A DNA stretch of 64,000 nucleotides. Source: Hyphomicrobium sp. GTDB lineage: Bacteria; Pseudomonadota; Alphaproteobacteria; Rhizobiales; Hyphomicrobiaceae. Location: the NCBI GenBank assembly GCA_016716675.1, contig JADJVG010000007.1, positions 124,001-188,000 on the forward strand. The letters run 5' to 3'. Both the position numbers and the translations under genes were made by a program. The notes beneath the pieces were generated by a model. It saw only the letters and a list, made by a program, of their open reading frames with translations. It ran no database searches and was not told where the DNA came from. This document shows, in pieces, positions 34,243 through 42,893 of the stretch; positions within the stretch are counted from its first letter, which is position 1; each line of letters starts with the position of its first letter.

Positions 34243-36510
34243 ATGCCGAGGCAGACGGAAGACATGGACGAGCAGGAGGAGGGCGGCGGGGCGATGAGCC
34301 TCGAACGCGCGATTTCGGCTGTCCTCAAGCGTATCAAGCTTGTCTTCTGCTTGACGATCATGGCCGCGGCCGTGGTGGCGGCGTCGGTGTACGTCATGCC
34401 GGACCGGTACGATGCATCTGCAATCGTCCAGATCGATCCGCGCTTCAAGTCCATTACCCAGCTCGACGGTGTCGTTTCCGAACTGCGCGGCGACAGCTCG
34501 ACGGTTGAAAGCGAAATCGAAATCATCCAGTCGCGACCGATCATTCTGCAGGTCATCGAGACCCTCGACCTTCGCAACGATCCAGAATTCCTGGCCCCCA
34601 GCCGGCTGACCCAGCTTCTCACCCGGATCGGAATCTATGAGGAGTATAAACCTGGACCGCCGCGGCCGCAGCGGCCGCGAGAATCGATCGCCGATATCCT
34701 GACAGTCGATGAGCCCGGAACGTCGCGCCCGGAGAGTGATTGGATTGCCGATGCCTTCATGCGGAGGCTCAAGGTCACCCGCGTGCGCAACACGCTGCTG
34801 ATCGATATCCGCTTCTCGGCGTCAGAATCCCGCAAGGCGGCGCGCATCGCCAACACCATCGCCGAAGTCTACCTGAAGGAGCAGCTCGCGTCCAAAACGC
34901 GCGCCTCGTCAACGGCATCCGTACTGCTTGACAAAAAGCTCGACGAGATGCGCTCTCAGGTCTCCGACGCCGAACGGCGCGTCGAACAGTGGAAGGCCGA
35001 ACATAACGTCTTCGACAGTGAGGGCGAGGACCTTTCCGAAAAGCAACTCGCGCGTCTCATGGAGCAAACGGTCGCCGCGCGCAACGAGACGTCCGAAGCC
35101 AAGGCCAAGTTTGAACAGGCACAGAAGCTCGCGCGCGCCGGAGATTCCGGCACGGCGCTTCTGGAAGTCCTGAAAAGCGACACCGTCCGCGTGCTCAAAG
35201 AGCAGATGGCCAATGCGACGCGCAGGGCGGCGGAACTCAGAACCAAATACGGCCCGAAACACCCGGACATCCTGAAGGTGAACGCCGAGGTGGCCGAGGC
35301 TGAATCGCAAATCAAAGCCGAAATCGAACGTCTCATCGAAAACCTACAGAACCAAGCCGAAGTTGCGGTAGAGCGTGAGCGGCAATTGGTGCAAAGCCTC
35401 AACCAACTCAAAGACCAGCAAGTCGCGACCAAAGATGTCAGCGCCGAGTTGAAAGACTTGGAGCGCGAAGCAGCCTCCTCGCGGCAAATCTTCGAAGCCC
35501 TTCTCGTTCGCTATAAGCAGACGTCTGAAACGCAGGGGCTGCAGCTGCCCGATGTGCGCATCATCGAGAAGGCCGACGCTCCGCAATTCCCGGCGTCACC
35601 AAAGCGCAAACAGCTCATAATGATGGCCGGCTTCGGCGGTCTCATCCTGGGGCTAGGTCTTGCAATCCTGCTGGAACTGTTGGCGCCCGGCATCAGCCGC
35701 CAGGAAGACGTCAGCCGGACGCTCGAAACCGATCACCTGTCGTCGGTCCCGATGCCTAACAGCGACGACGCCGTTATATCAGCCGCCAAGGCCGTCCGCC
35801 TCGTGGTTGCCGAACCGCAGAGCCGCTACGCCGACGCAATCCGCGATGCCCGGCGCGAACTGGATATGCGCCGCACATCGACGGCGCCGCGCATTATCCT
35901 TGTGACCTCCAGCGTTGCTGGCGAAGGCGCCGAGGTGATCGCCTCCAACCTCGCCCACAACTACGCCATGACCGGCGGACGGCCACTGCTCATCGACGGC
36001 GATCTAAGGCTATTGCCTTTGACCCGGCAACTCGCTGCCGAACGCTCTCGGGGCCTTTTCGACCAAGTCATTGACGGTCAGCCGATCGAAGCGGCCATCC
36101 TGCGCGATGGCTTGACGGACCTGCATTTCCTGCCGGCCATGGGACAAGCACCACCGCGTAAATCGATACCTGAAACCTTGAACTCGGATGCGATGGCCCA
36201 GGCACTTGCCGGGCTAAAATCATATTTCGACACCATCATCATCTCGGCCCCGCCGCTGCTGCCGGTGATCGACGGCCGCATCCTCGCCGATTATGCCGAC
36301 CAGATCGTGTTCGTCGTTGCATGGCAAAAGACGCCAAAGCAGATTGCCAAGGCAGCATTGAAGACGCTTGGCATTAACAACCGTAAACTTTCCGGCGCGG
36401 TCCTCAATGACGTCGCGATTGAATCGCTCGACGAAACGCGTGGATGGCAGCGCGGTTTCATGTCGTCGCGGCATACCAAAGATATGTCTGGCTCCAGATA
36501 CGCGGCTTGA
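34243..36510 (+). CDS. Wzc/ExoP-like polysaccharide co-polymerase, degenerate kinase domain
   Basis: The product is 755 residues. A Wzz chain-length domain lies near residues 20-110, with one membrane helix (VFCLTIMAAAVVAASVYVM). A long periplasmic coiled coil spans about 200-400, and a second helix lies near 455-480 (LIMMAGFGGLILGLGLAILL). A cytoplasmic ATPase domain covers 530-755. The Walker-A region reads SSVAGEGAEVIASN where kinases have GEGKS/T, so the phosphate-binding lysine is missing. Walker A' (LLIDGDLR) and Walker B (DTIIISAP) remain. No C-terminal tyrosine cluster is present. It likely controls chain length and export but not by autophosphorylation. The starts at 34264 and 34294 are alternatives. 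Confidence 0.85.
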   Translation: MPRQTEDMDEQEEGGGAMSLERAISAVLKRIKLVFCLTIMAAAVVAASVYVMPDRYDASAIVQIDPRFKSITQLDGVVSELRGDSSTVESEIEIIQSRPIILQVIETLDLRNDPEFLAPSRLTQLLTRIGIYEEYKPGPPRPQRPRESIADILTVDEPGTSRPESDWIADAFMRRLKVTRVRNTLLIDIRFSASESRKAARIANTIAEVYLKEQLASKTRASSTASVLLDKKLDEMRSQVSDAERRVEQWKAEHNVFDSEGEDLSEKQLARLMEQTVAARNETSEAKAKFEQAQKLARAGDSGTALLEVLKSDTVRVLKEQMANATRRAAELRTKYGPKHPDILKVNAEVAEAESQIKAEIERLIENLQNQAEVAVERERQLVQSLNQLKDQQVATKDVSAELKDLEREAASSRQIFEALLVRYKQTSETQGLQLPDVRIIEKADAPQFPASPKRKQLIMMAGFGGLILGLGLAILLELLAPGISRQEDVSRTLETDHLSSVPMPNSDDAVISAAKAVRLVVAEPQSRYADAIRDARRELDMRRTSTAPRIILVTSSVAGEGAEVIASNLAHNYAMTGGRPLLIDGDLRLLPLTRQLAAERSRGLFDQVIDGQPIEAAILRDGLTDLHFLPAMGQAPPRKSIPETLNSDAMAQALAGLKSYFDTIIISAPPLLPVIDGRILADYADQIVFVVAWQKTPKQIAKAALKTLGINNRKLSGAVLNDVAIESLDETRGWQRGFMSSRHTKDMSGSRYAA

Positions 36511-36657
36511 CGTGATCGCTAAGACAAAAGTTACCAATGAACTTTCTGAATTCTATTCAATCAAAATTTAGACTGTTCGGGTATCGCTAGGTGTAGCCAT
36601 GGTTGGCAATCGCCAAACCAAAGCAACAGCGTAAAATCAGCTTGGGTGGATGAGCTT

Positions 36658-38135
36658 ATGAGTTCGGGAAGCGTCACCGTAAAAACCTTGGATGAAATCC
36701 CAGCGTCCCCAACCCTGTCGAAACCCGCCGTGCGGCGCTTGTCGCGTCAGGTGGCGGCCGACACGGTTGCGATTGGTGATCTGATGGCCGTCGTCATTGG
36801 CGGACTTCTCCCAGCCCTCATCTATGCGATGATCGGCAACGTCAAACTCGATCAGGTTCTGGTTCTACAGACGACACTGATCGCCGGATTCATCACCCAC
36901 CTGTGCCTGCGCTTCCGCGGCATGTACGACACGACGCGCATGGATGAGTTCCCGCAGAAACCGGTGGAACTGTTCATCGCCCTCAGCTGCGGCCTTATCG
37001 GCGTGCTCGGCATCGGCTTGCCGCTCGTCCTCCGCAACATTCATGTTGTCGTATGGTACTCCGCCTGGATGTCGGCCAGCTACACCCTCCTTCTTCTCAA
37101 CCGCTTGGTTGCCCGCACCATCCTCAAGTCGTTTTCCATTGACGGCCGCTTCGATCAGCGCGTCGCAGTGTTCGGCGCCGGACATATTGCGCGCCGCGTC
37201 CACGACTATCTCAAAACGCCGCAACTGGGCGTGTTCTTCTCTGGCGTGTACGACGACCGTATCGGCCAGGATCGCATCAATCCCGAAGGCCTGACCGTCT
37301 CCGGCAAGCTCGACGACCTCATCACCGAGTGCCGCCAGGGCCGCATCGACAGCGTCATTATCGCGCTTCCGCAGACCGCCAACGAGCGCATGGAAACGAT
37401 TGTCAGCAAATTCGAGAGCCTTCCCGTATCGACCCACGTCGTCACCCACATCGCGTCCGACGTTCTCGACTCGGACATCACCCACTCTGTCTCGAGCCTC
37501 GGTCCGATCGGTCTTCTGGATGTAAAAAAAAAGCACTAGTTGACTGGGCCCCTGTCACCAAGCGTCTTGAAGACATCGTCGTCGGATCGGCCATTCTCGT
37601 GCTCAGCGCACCGCTGTGGCCACTGATTGCGATTGCCATCAAGATGGAGAGCCATGGTCCTGTGCTGTTTCGCCAGCGCCGCCGCGGCCGCTATCAAACG
37701 ACCATCGACATCTACAAATTCCGCACCATGACTGTCATGGAAGACGGTGCCGATGTCCGTCAGGCCGTCCGTGGCGACCAACGCGTTACAAGGATCGGCC
37801 GCATCCTGCGCCGCACCAGCCTCGACGAGCTGCCACAGATCTTCAACGTGCTCAAAGGCGAAATGTCGCTCGTTGGCCCGCGTCCGCACGCCCTCGTCCA
37901 TGACCAGGAATTCTCCAACATCCTCGAATTCTATCCGAACCGTCACCAGATGCGCCCTGGCATGACCGGCCTCGCCCAAGTCACCGGCCATCGCGGCCCG
38001 ACTGTTGTGCCCGGCTCGATCGAAGCGCGCGTTGAAGCCGACATGGCCTACATCGCCAACTGGTCGTTGTGGCTCGACTTCAGAATTCTATCCAGAACGC
38101 TGCGGGCCGTGGTTGCCGGCAAGAACGCAGACTGA
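36658..38135 (+). pseudogene. WbaP-like undecaprenyl-phosphate sugar phosphotransferase, frameshift in poly-A
   Basis: This is a polyprenyl-phosphate hexose-1-phosphate transferase that starts the repeat unit. The N-terminal half has four membrane helices and a Rossmann-like CoA-binding domain (VAVFGAGHIARRVHDYL). The C-terminal half is the catalytic Bac_transf domain: PVLFRQRRRGRYQTTIDIYK, FRTM, RRTSLDELPQ, LKGEMSLVGPRPH and RPGMTGLAQVTG. The two halves are in different frames, joined at a run of nine A (37523-37531). Ten A would give an intact 492-residue protein. Either an A is missing from the sequence or the gene is read by slippage at the A-run. Confidence 0.85.
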
Positions 38136-38173
38136 CACCCGAACACTCATCACGTAGCCGGATTGGCGCCGCC

Positions 38174-39250
38174 ATGCCGAAGGGAAAAATCAAAACGCCG
38201 CTGCCGGTCACCTTTTTGATCATCGCGTTTCTGTGCCCGACGGAATTCTCGCTGTTCCTCGATGGACTACGCATACCGCCGCATCGCTTGGCGTTGATTG
38301 CTCTGCTCCCAATCGCCTTCGGGCGTCTCATCCTCCAGAAGAATCTGAAGATCCGCAGCTACGATCTGGCGTTCATAGCTTTCAACGTCTGGACGGTGGT
38401 CATTTACATGTATCATCAAGGCCAGCAAGAAGGGCTTGTCTATGGCGGATCGCTAGCGCTCGATGGTCTCGGCGCGTATCTGGTTGCACGCACCTGGATA
38501 CGTGACGTTGCGCTGTTCCAGGCCGCGCTTCGCACCATGGGATATGCCATTGCCGCTGCTGGCCTTATTGCACTTCCCGAAACGCTGCTCGGCCAACACT
38601 TCATCCACGATATTCTGAGGGTGATCACCGGCTACACGCATCCGACCGCCGTTGAAACGCGCCTCGGTTTGACCCGCGCCTACGGCACCTTCGACCACCC
38701 GATTCACTACGGTACATTCTGCGCAGCGCTGCTGGCACAATTCTGGTACGCGACCACCTCGACGATGGAGAGACGCAAACGCGCGGTGCTGCTGGCGGGT
38801 GCAACGTTCCTTGGATTGTCGTCCGCGCCGATCCTCTGCCTGATGCTGCAGGTCGGCATGCTGGTCTGGGAAAAGCTGACGCGCTCGACGCACAATCGCA
38901 CAGCCCTCACCTTGACCGCGATTGCAGGCCTTTATATCGGCGCGTCGATGGTTATGGAGCGCTCGCCGATCAACTTCATCGCAACCGGCATGACGCTCGA
39001 TAGCTGGACTGGATACTATCGACTGCAGATCTGGGAGTACGGCCTGCAGAACGTTGTCGCCAACCCGTGGACCGGCATTGGCCTCAACGACTGGGAACGT
39101 CCGTGGTGGATGATATCGTCAACCGTCGACGCCTTCTGGCTTGTTATCGCGATGCGCGAAGGTCTACCGGGGATTGCTTCTATTCTACTCGGCATCGCGC
39201 TCATCATGCGCGCCGTCGTGAAAAACGGGCTGATGCACCGTGACGCCTAG
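38174..39250 (+). CDS. O-antigen ligase/polymerase-like membrane protein, interrupted by a stop codon
   Basis: This 358-residue polytopic protein has many hydrophobic segments and a large loop. The Wzy/WaaL signature is near the C-terminus (NVVANPWTGIGLNDWERPWWM, then STVDAFWLVIAMREGLPG). Such proteins polymerise or ligate lipid-linked glycans. The frame stops at TAG 39248-39250, yet the same frame then continues with VCRLSRGWIMSLIALSLVG and a further membrane helix, as expected for the last part of the protein. The stop may be a mutation or a base-call error. It sits between the initiating transferase and glycosyltransferases. Confidence 0.8.
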   Translation: MPKGKIKTPLPVTFLIIAFLCPTEFSLFLDGLRIPPHRLALIALLPIAFGRLILQKNLKIRSYDLAFIAFNVWTVVIYMYHQGQQEGLVYGGSLALDGLGAYLVARTWIRDVALFQAALRTMGYAIAAAGLIALPETLLGQHFIHDILRVITGYTHPTAVETRLGLTRAYGTFDHPIHYGTFCAALLAQFWYATTSTMERRKRAVLLAGATFLGLSSAPILCLMLQVGMLVWEKLTRSTHNRTALTLTAIAGLYIGASMVMERSPINFIATGMTLDSWTGYYRLQIWEYGLQNVVANPWTGIGLNDWERPWWMISSTVDAFWLVIAMREGLPGIASILLGIALIMRAVVKNGLMHRDA

Positions 39251-39277
39251 GTCTGCCGTCTGTCGCGCGGATGGATC

Positions 39278-39553
39278 ATGTCACTGATCGCGTTATCGCT
39301 CGTCGGCTGCACGGTGCACTACTGGAACGTGCTGTATGCGTTCTTCTTCTTCTTCATCGGGCTGGCCGGCTGGATGTCCGACCCTGCGAAAGTACGTTCC
39401 GCGGCGCGCAGCAAATATCGTGGGTCAAATAGGCCGTCGTCTGCGCCATCTCGGTCACCGGCGCCTGCACCACAACCGGGGCGGCCTGCTTATCCTGACC
39501 GTTACCCCGCGCCTCAGCCAGGCGGATACGGCCATATTCCGCGCCCGGCGTGA
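39278..39553 (+). pseudogene. C-terminal continuation of the ligase/polymerase gene
   Basis: This is in the same frame as the ligase-like gene after its TAG. MSLIALSLVGCTVHYWNVLY and AFFFFFIGLAGWMSDP form the last membrane helices usual for this family, followed by a Pro/Arg-rich tail of about 45 residues. On its own it would be a 91-residue membrane peptide. I read it as the severed end of the upstream gene. Confidence 0.6.
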
Positions 39554-39610
39554 GCCGTCGCGACCAGGAGCGGTGATCAACACTGGAATTAGCGCTGGAA
39601 TTCTGGCGCG

Positions 39611-40909
39611 CTAGGCGGCCGTTAGTTTCGGGCGGCGGGCTTCGGCACGACCCGCTTCCAGCTCATAGGCGAGATCGACGAGGCTTTCGGCAAGGTACGC
39701 CGTCTTGTCGTCCCAGCCTTCACGCGCCAGCCGCGCCCGCGCCGGTTCGGGATTATAAGGCTCTGTCAGAGCTTGGCGTATGGCGCTGGCAAAATCGTGC
39801 GGATTGTCAGCCGTTCTAACGAGATCGCGATAGTGATCGAGGGCCGGGAAATCCGTGGTGACGACGGGTTTTCCGACCGCCAGATATTCTTTGAGCTTGA
39901 TCGGATTGCAGGCCTTGATCCACTCGCTGTCGTTCCACGGCATGATCAAAACATCCATCGCCGCCATGTAGCTTGCGATAATATCGTAGGGCTTGCGGCC
40001 GAGCATTTTGACGTTCGGCAGCGTGCACCAGCCTTCGTGCAGTGAGCAGCCGCCGATCAGCACGAATTCGGCGTCCTGCATATGCCGCGCGGTGTCGAGA
40101 AATAGCTTCGGGCCAAACGTGTGGGCGTCGATGCCGCCGATAAAGCCGACCCGCGGCCGTCGCAGAGCGGCGACATCCGCGGGCCCCGGCGCCTTGGCCT
40201 TGCCGGCTGCAACGAACGTATCGAGATCAACGCCATGCGTGATGAGAAGCTGGCGCTTCACCTCGCCCGCCTCCTCCGCCATCATGCCGGCGTTGCAATA
40301 GACCACCAGATCCGCCGAACGCTTCAAGGCTTTGATCTGCGCGCCGACAATCTCCGGGTCCGCTTCCGGGAAGGCTTCAAACCGGTCCGTGCGTTGCATG
40401 ACCAAAGCGGCGTGGGGAATTTCGTCGATCAGCGCAGCGCCAGCCGGGCAATGGATCCATAGCAACGGCTTCTTGATACCAGCGCGCGCGGCAGCAATCT
40501 TGATTTGCGGCGCAAGCGCCCAGCCCGAGAGCTTCTGTCCAGTGGCGCCTGGAACGGTCGCTGGCGAAAACACATAGAAGTTGTTTTCGACCTGCACCAT
40601 GCCGCGCGCCAAGCTCTTCAATTTGCGGCCGATCCGGGCGACAAATTGGCTCTTCTCTTTGAGTGAGGGCATGCGGACGGCAATCGAGTTGACGAACAGC
40701 ACGGGCCAGTCTTTCGCCAGCCGGCGCATGATCTGAAAATCAAAATGCCCGCGGTTGTGATACCACCAGTCTTCCCCGCCGATACAGATGATGCCATCGA
40801 ACGGCAAATCCGCAATTTCCTTCCGCCCGACCATTCTGCCAGCTCCGCCCTTTTCCGCGATGCGCTGAGTGTCGCTGGTTACGCTTAAGCTTTCGTTAGT
40901 GTGTCGCAC
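39611..40909 (-). CDS. GT-B fold glycosyltransferase
   Basis: The product is a 432-residue soluble glycosyltransferase. The N-terminal Rossmann domain includes ICIGGEDWWYHNRGHFD and VLFVNSIAVRMPSL. The C-terminal domain has RVGFIGGIDAHTFGPKL, ASYMAAMDVLIMPWNDSEW and the nucleotide-sugar block NPIKLKEYLAVGKPVVTTD, with Glu in KEY as in GT1/GT4 enzymes. It lies within the exopolysaccharide locus but on the opposite strand to its neighbours, diverging from a GT2 gene. Donor and acceptor are unknown. The real start may be the later ATG before VGRKEI. Confidence 0.82.
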   Translation of the reverse strand: MRHTNESLSVTSDTQRIAEKGGAGRMVGRKEIADLPFDGIICIGGEDWWYHNRGHFDFQIMRRLAKDWPVLFVNSIAVRMPSLKEKSQFVARIGRKLKSLARGMVQVENNFYVFSPATVPGATGQKLSGWALAPQIKIAAARAGIKKPLLWIHCPAGAALIDEIPHAALVMQRTDRFEAFPEADPEIVGAQIKALKRSADLVVYCNAGMMAEEAGEVKRQLLITHGVDLDTFVAAGKAKAPGPADVAALRRPRVGFIGGIDAHTFGPKLFLDTARHMQDAEFVLIGGCSLHEGWCTLPNVKMLGRKPYDIIASYMAAMDVLIMPWNDSEWIKACNPIKLKEYLAVGKPVVTTDFPALDHYRDLVRTADNPHDFASAIRQALTEPYNPEPARARLAREGWDDKTAYLAESLVDLAYELEAGRAEARRPKLTAA

Positions 40910-41003
40910 TTCGCCGCGTTCATTAAGAGAGAGTTAGCCGCGATTGGCTACTCTGCCGAAACTGTTTCTGCGACGACTGGTTCTCATTGACTTGGCCGGT
41001 ACC

Positions 41004-42017
41004 ATGACGCCTGCGCACCCCGCACCCGACAGCATCGACGTTTCGATCATCGTCGTCAGCTATAATACCCGCCAGATGACGGCGGACGCGCTGACGTCGC
41101 TTGCGTCCGAGACATCGGCCACGCGCTACGAGATCATCGCCGTCGACAATGCCTCGACCGATGGCTCTGCCGCTATGCTTGCCGAGCATCCGGCACGGCC
41201 GCAACTTATCGCCCTCGAAGACAACATCGGCTTCGCCCGCGCCAACACGCTTGCCGCCAAATCGGCGCGCGGCCGCTATCTGCTGCTTCTCAATCCCGAT
41301 ACCGTGGTGCGCGACGCGGCCATCGACAAGCTTGTCCAGTTTGCCCGCGCACATCCCAAGGCCCTCATCTGGGGCGGCCGCACACTGTTTGCCGACGGAC
41401 GGTTGAATCCGTCGTCGTGCTGGGGCCGCATGACACCGTGGAATCTGCTGTGCCGCGCCACCGGACTGACCGGGCTCTTCCCGAAGTCAGAACTCTTCAA
41501 CGGGGAGGCCTTCGGTGGCTGGCCGCGCGACAGCGTGCGCCAGGTGGACATCGTGTCGGGCTGCTTTTTCCTGATCGAAAAGGATCTCTGGGATCGCCTC
41601 GACGGCTTCGACCCGCTGTTCTTCATGTACGGCGAGGAAGCTGACTTGTGCCTCAGGGCGCACGCCTTCGGCGCCCGGCCGATGGTTACGCCAGAGGCGA
41701 CAATCGTCCATTACGGCGGCGCCTCCGAGCGCGCCCGCACCGACAAAATGGTGCGCCTGCTAGCTGCCAAAGCCTCTCTCATTACGCGCCATTGGCCGGC
41801 AGCCACAGCGCCTCTCGGCCGCGCCCTCAATGCCGCCTGGCCGCTGTCGCGTGCCATCGCGACCAGCGTTGCTGCCGCCATTCTGAACCGCCCGCATGTG
41901 CACGAGAGCGCCTCCGTCTGGCGTGAGATCTGGGCGCGCCGCCACGAATGGCAGCGCGGCTATGCAGCACCGCCGACGGCACCTGCCAAGACCGCCATTC
42001 TTGCTCCTTCCGCGTGA
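41004..42017 (+). CDS. GT2 family glycosyltransferase
   Basis: From ATG 41004 the product has 337 residues. The GT-A core is clear: VSIIVVSYNTRQMTADALTS, YEIIAVDNASTDGSAAML, DNIGFARANTLAA and the DxD-like LLLNPDTVV. The acceptor-side block is VSGCFFLIEKDLWDRLDGFD and FFMYGEEADLCLRA, and it ends with VHYGGAS. This is the rhamnosyltransferase-like (WbbL) subgroup. A rmlC gene elsewhere in the window would fit a dTDP-rhamnose donor, which is inference. The longer frame to 40944 is less likely. Confidence 0.88.
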   Translation: MTPAHPAPDSIDVSIIVVSYNTRQMTADALTSLASETSATRYEIIAVDNASTDGSAAMLAEHPARPQLIALEDNIGFARANTLAAKSARGRYLLLLNPDTVVRDAAIDKLVQFARAHPKALIWGGRTLFADGRLNPSSCWGRMTPWNLLCRATGLTGLFPKSELFNGEAFGGWPRDSVRQVDIVSGCFFLIEKDLWDRLDGFDPLFFMYGEEADLCLRAHAFGARPMVTPEATIVHYGGASERARTDKMVRLLAAKASLITRHWPAATAPLGRALNAAWPLSRAIATSVAAAILNRPHVHESASVWREIWARRHEWQRGYAAPPTAPAKTAILAPSA

Positions 42018-42028
42018 TCGGACACCGC

Positions 42029-42889
42029 ATGACACACACACCCGCTTCACCGTCGATCATGTCCCCGCCCCGCGTTGCCCGCAGCACGAGCGACGTTCCA
42101 TCGCCATCCGAGCCGCGCTACACCATCGCCACGCTGGTCACGAACCCCGCGCAATACGACGCCATGTGCGCCTCCTTCCAGGCAGGCGGTTTCGATGAAG
42201 CATCCTGCGAATACATCCACATCGACAATACCGAAACCGAGCAGACCGACGCCTATCGCGGCCTGAACGCACTTCTCAATGCGGCGCGCGCATCGATCGT
42301 CATCCTCTGCCATCAGGACGTTCGCTTGCTGCAAGACGGCCGCGCCAGCCTCGACGATCGCTTGAACGCGCTCACGCATCGCGATCCGACATGGGCGCTA
42401 GCTGGCAATGCCGGCGGCGTTGCGCCGGGGCGCTTGGCGCTGCGCCTCACCGACCCACACGGCCGCGACCAGCACACCGGAAATCTGCCCGAGCGCGTGA
42501 TGAGCCTCGATGAAAACTTCATCGTCGTCCGGCGCGACGCCCGCATCGGCTTTTCCAACGACCTTTCCGGCTTCCACTTCTACGGCGCCGACATCTGCCT
42601 GCACGCCCAGCACATGGGCTACAGCGCCTACGTCATAGACTTCCACCTCGAGCATCTTTCGCCGGGCAAGAAGGATCAAAGCTTCACAGCCGCCGAACAG
42701 GCGTTCGCGCGCAAGTGGTCTCGCACCCTGCAACCGCGCTGGATGCAGACGACGTGCAGCCTGATCCACCTTTCGGGCGATCCGGTACGTCAATCCCTCG
42801 GCCGCGTCATCGACCGTCCGCTTGCACGCCTCGCGCGCCGCTTACCCAGCGCACGCGGCTGGAAGACCATTCAGAAAGCGCCGGCTTGA
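42029..42889 (+). CDS. Glycosyltransferase-like protein (StrF-like family)
   Basis: This 286-residue protein has a GT-A-like fold of the Glyco_tranf_2_5 (StrF-related) type. YTIATLVTNPAQYDAMCASF and CEYIHIDNTETEQTDAYRGLN are followed by SIVILCHQDVRLL, the HQDV motif in place of a DxD. GADICLHAQHMGYSAYVIDF and the histidine of HLEHLSPG follow. It is 11 bp downstream of the GT2 gene and 4 bp upstream of the flippase gene, so they form one unit. The first 30 residues are Pro/Ser-rich. Enzyme activity is inferred from the family. Confidence 0.78.
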   Translation: MTHTPASPSIMSPPRVARSTSDVPSPSEPRYTIATLVTNPAQYDAMCASFQAGGFDEASCEYIHIDNTETEQTDAYRGLNALLNAARASIVILCHQDVRLLQDGRASLDDRLNALTHRDPTWALAGNAGGVAPGRLALRLTDPHGRDQHTGNLPERVMSLDENFIVVRRDARIGFSNDLSGFHFYGADICLHAQHMGYSAYVIDFHLEHLSPGKKDQSFTAAEQAFARKWSRTLQPRWMQTTCSLIHLSGDPVRQSLGRVIDRPLARLARRLPSARGWKTIQKAPA

Positions 42890-42893
42890 AACC

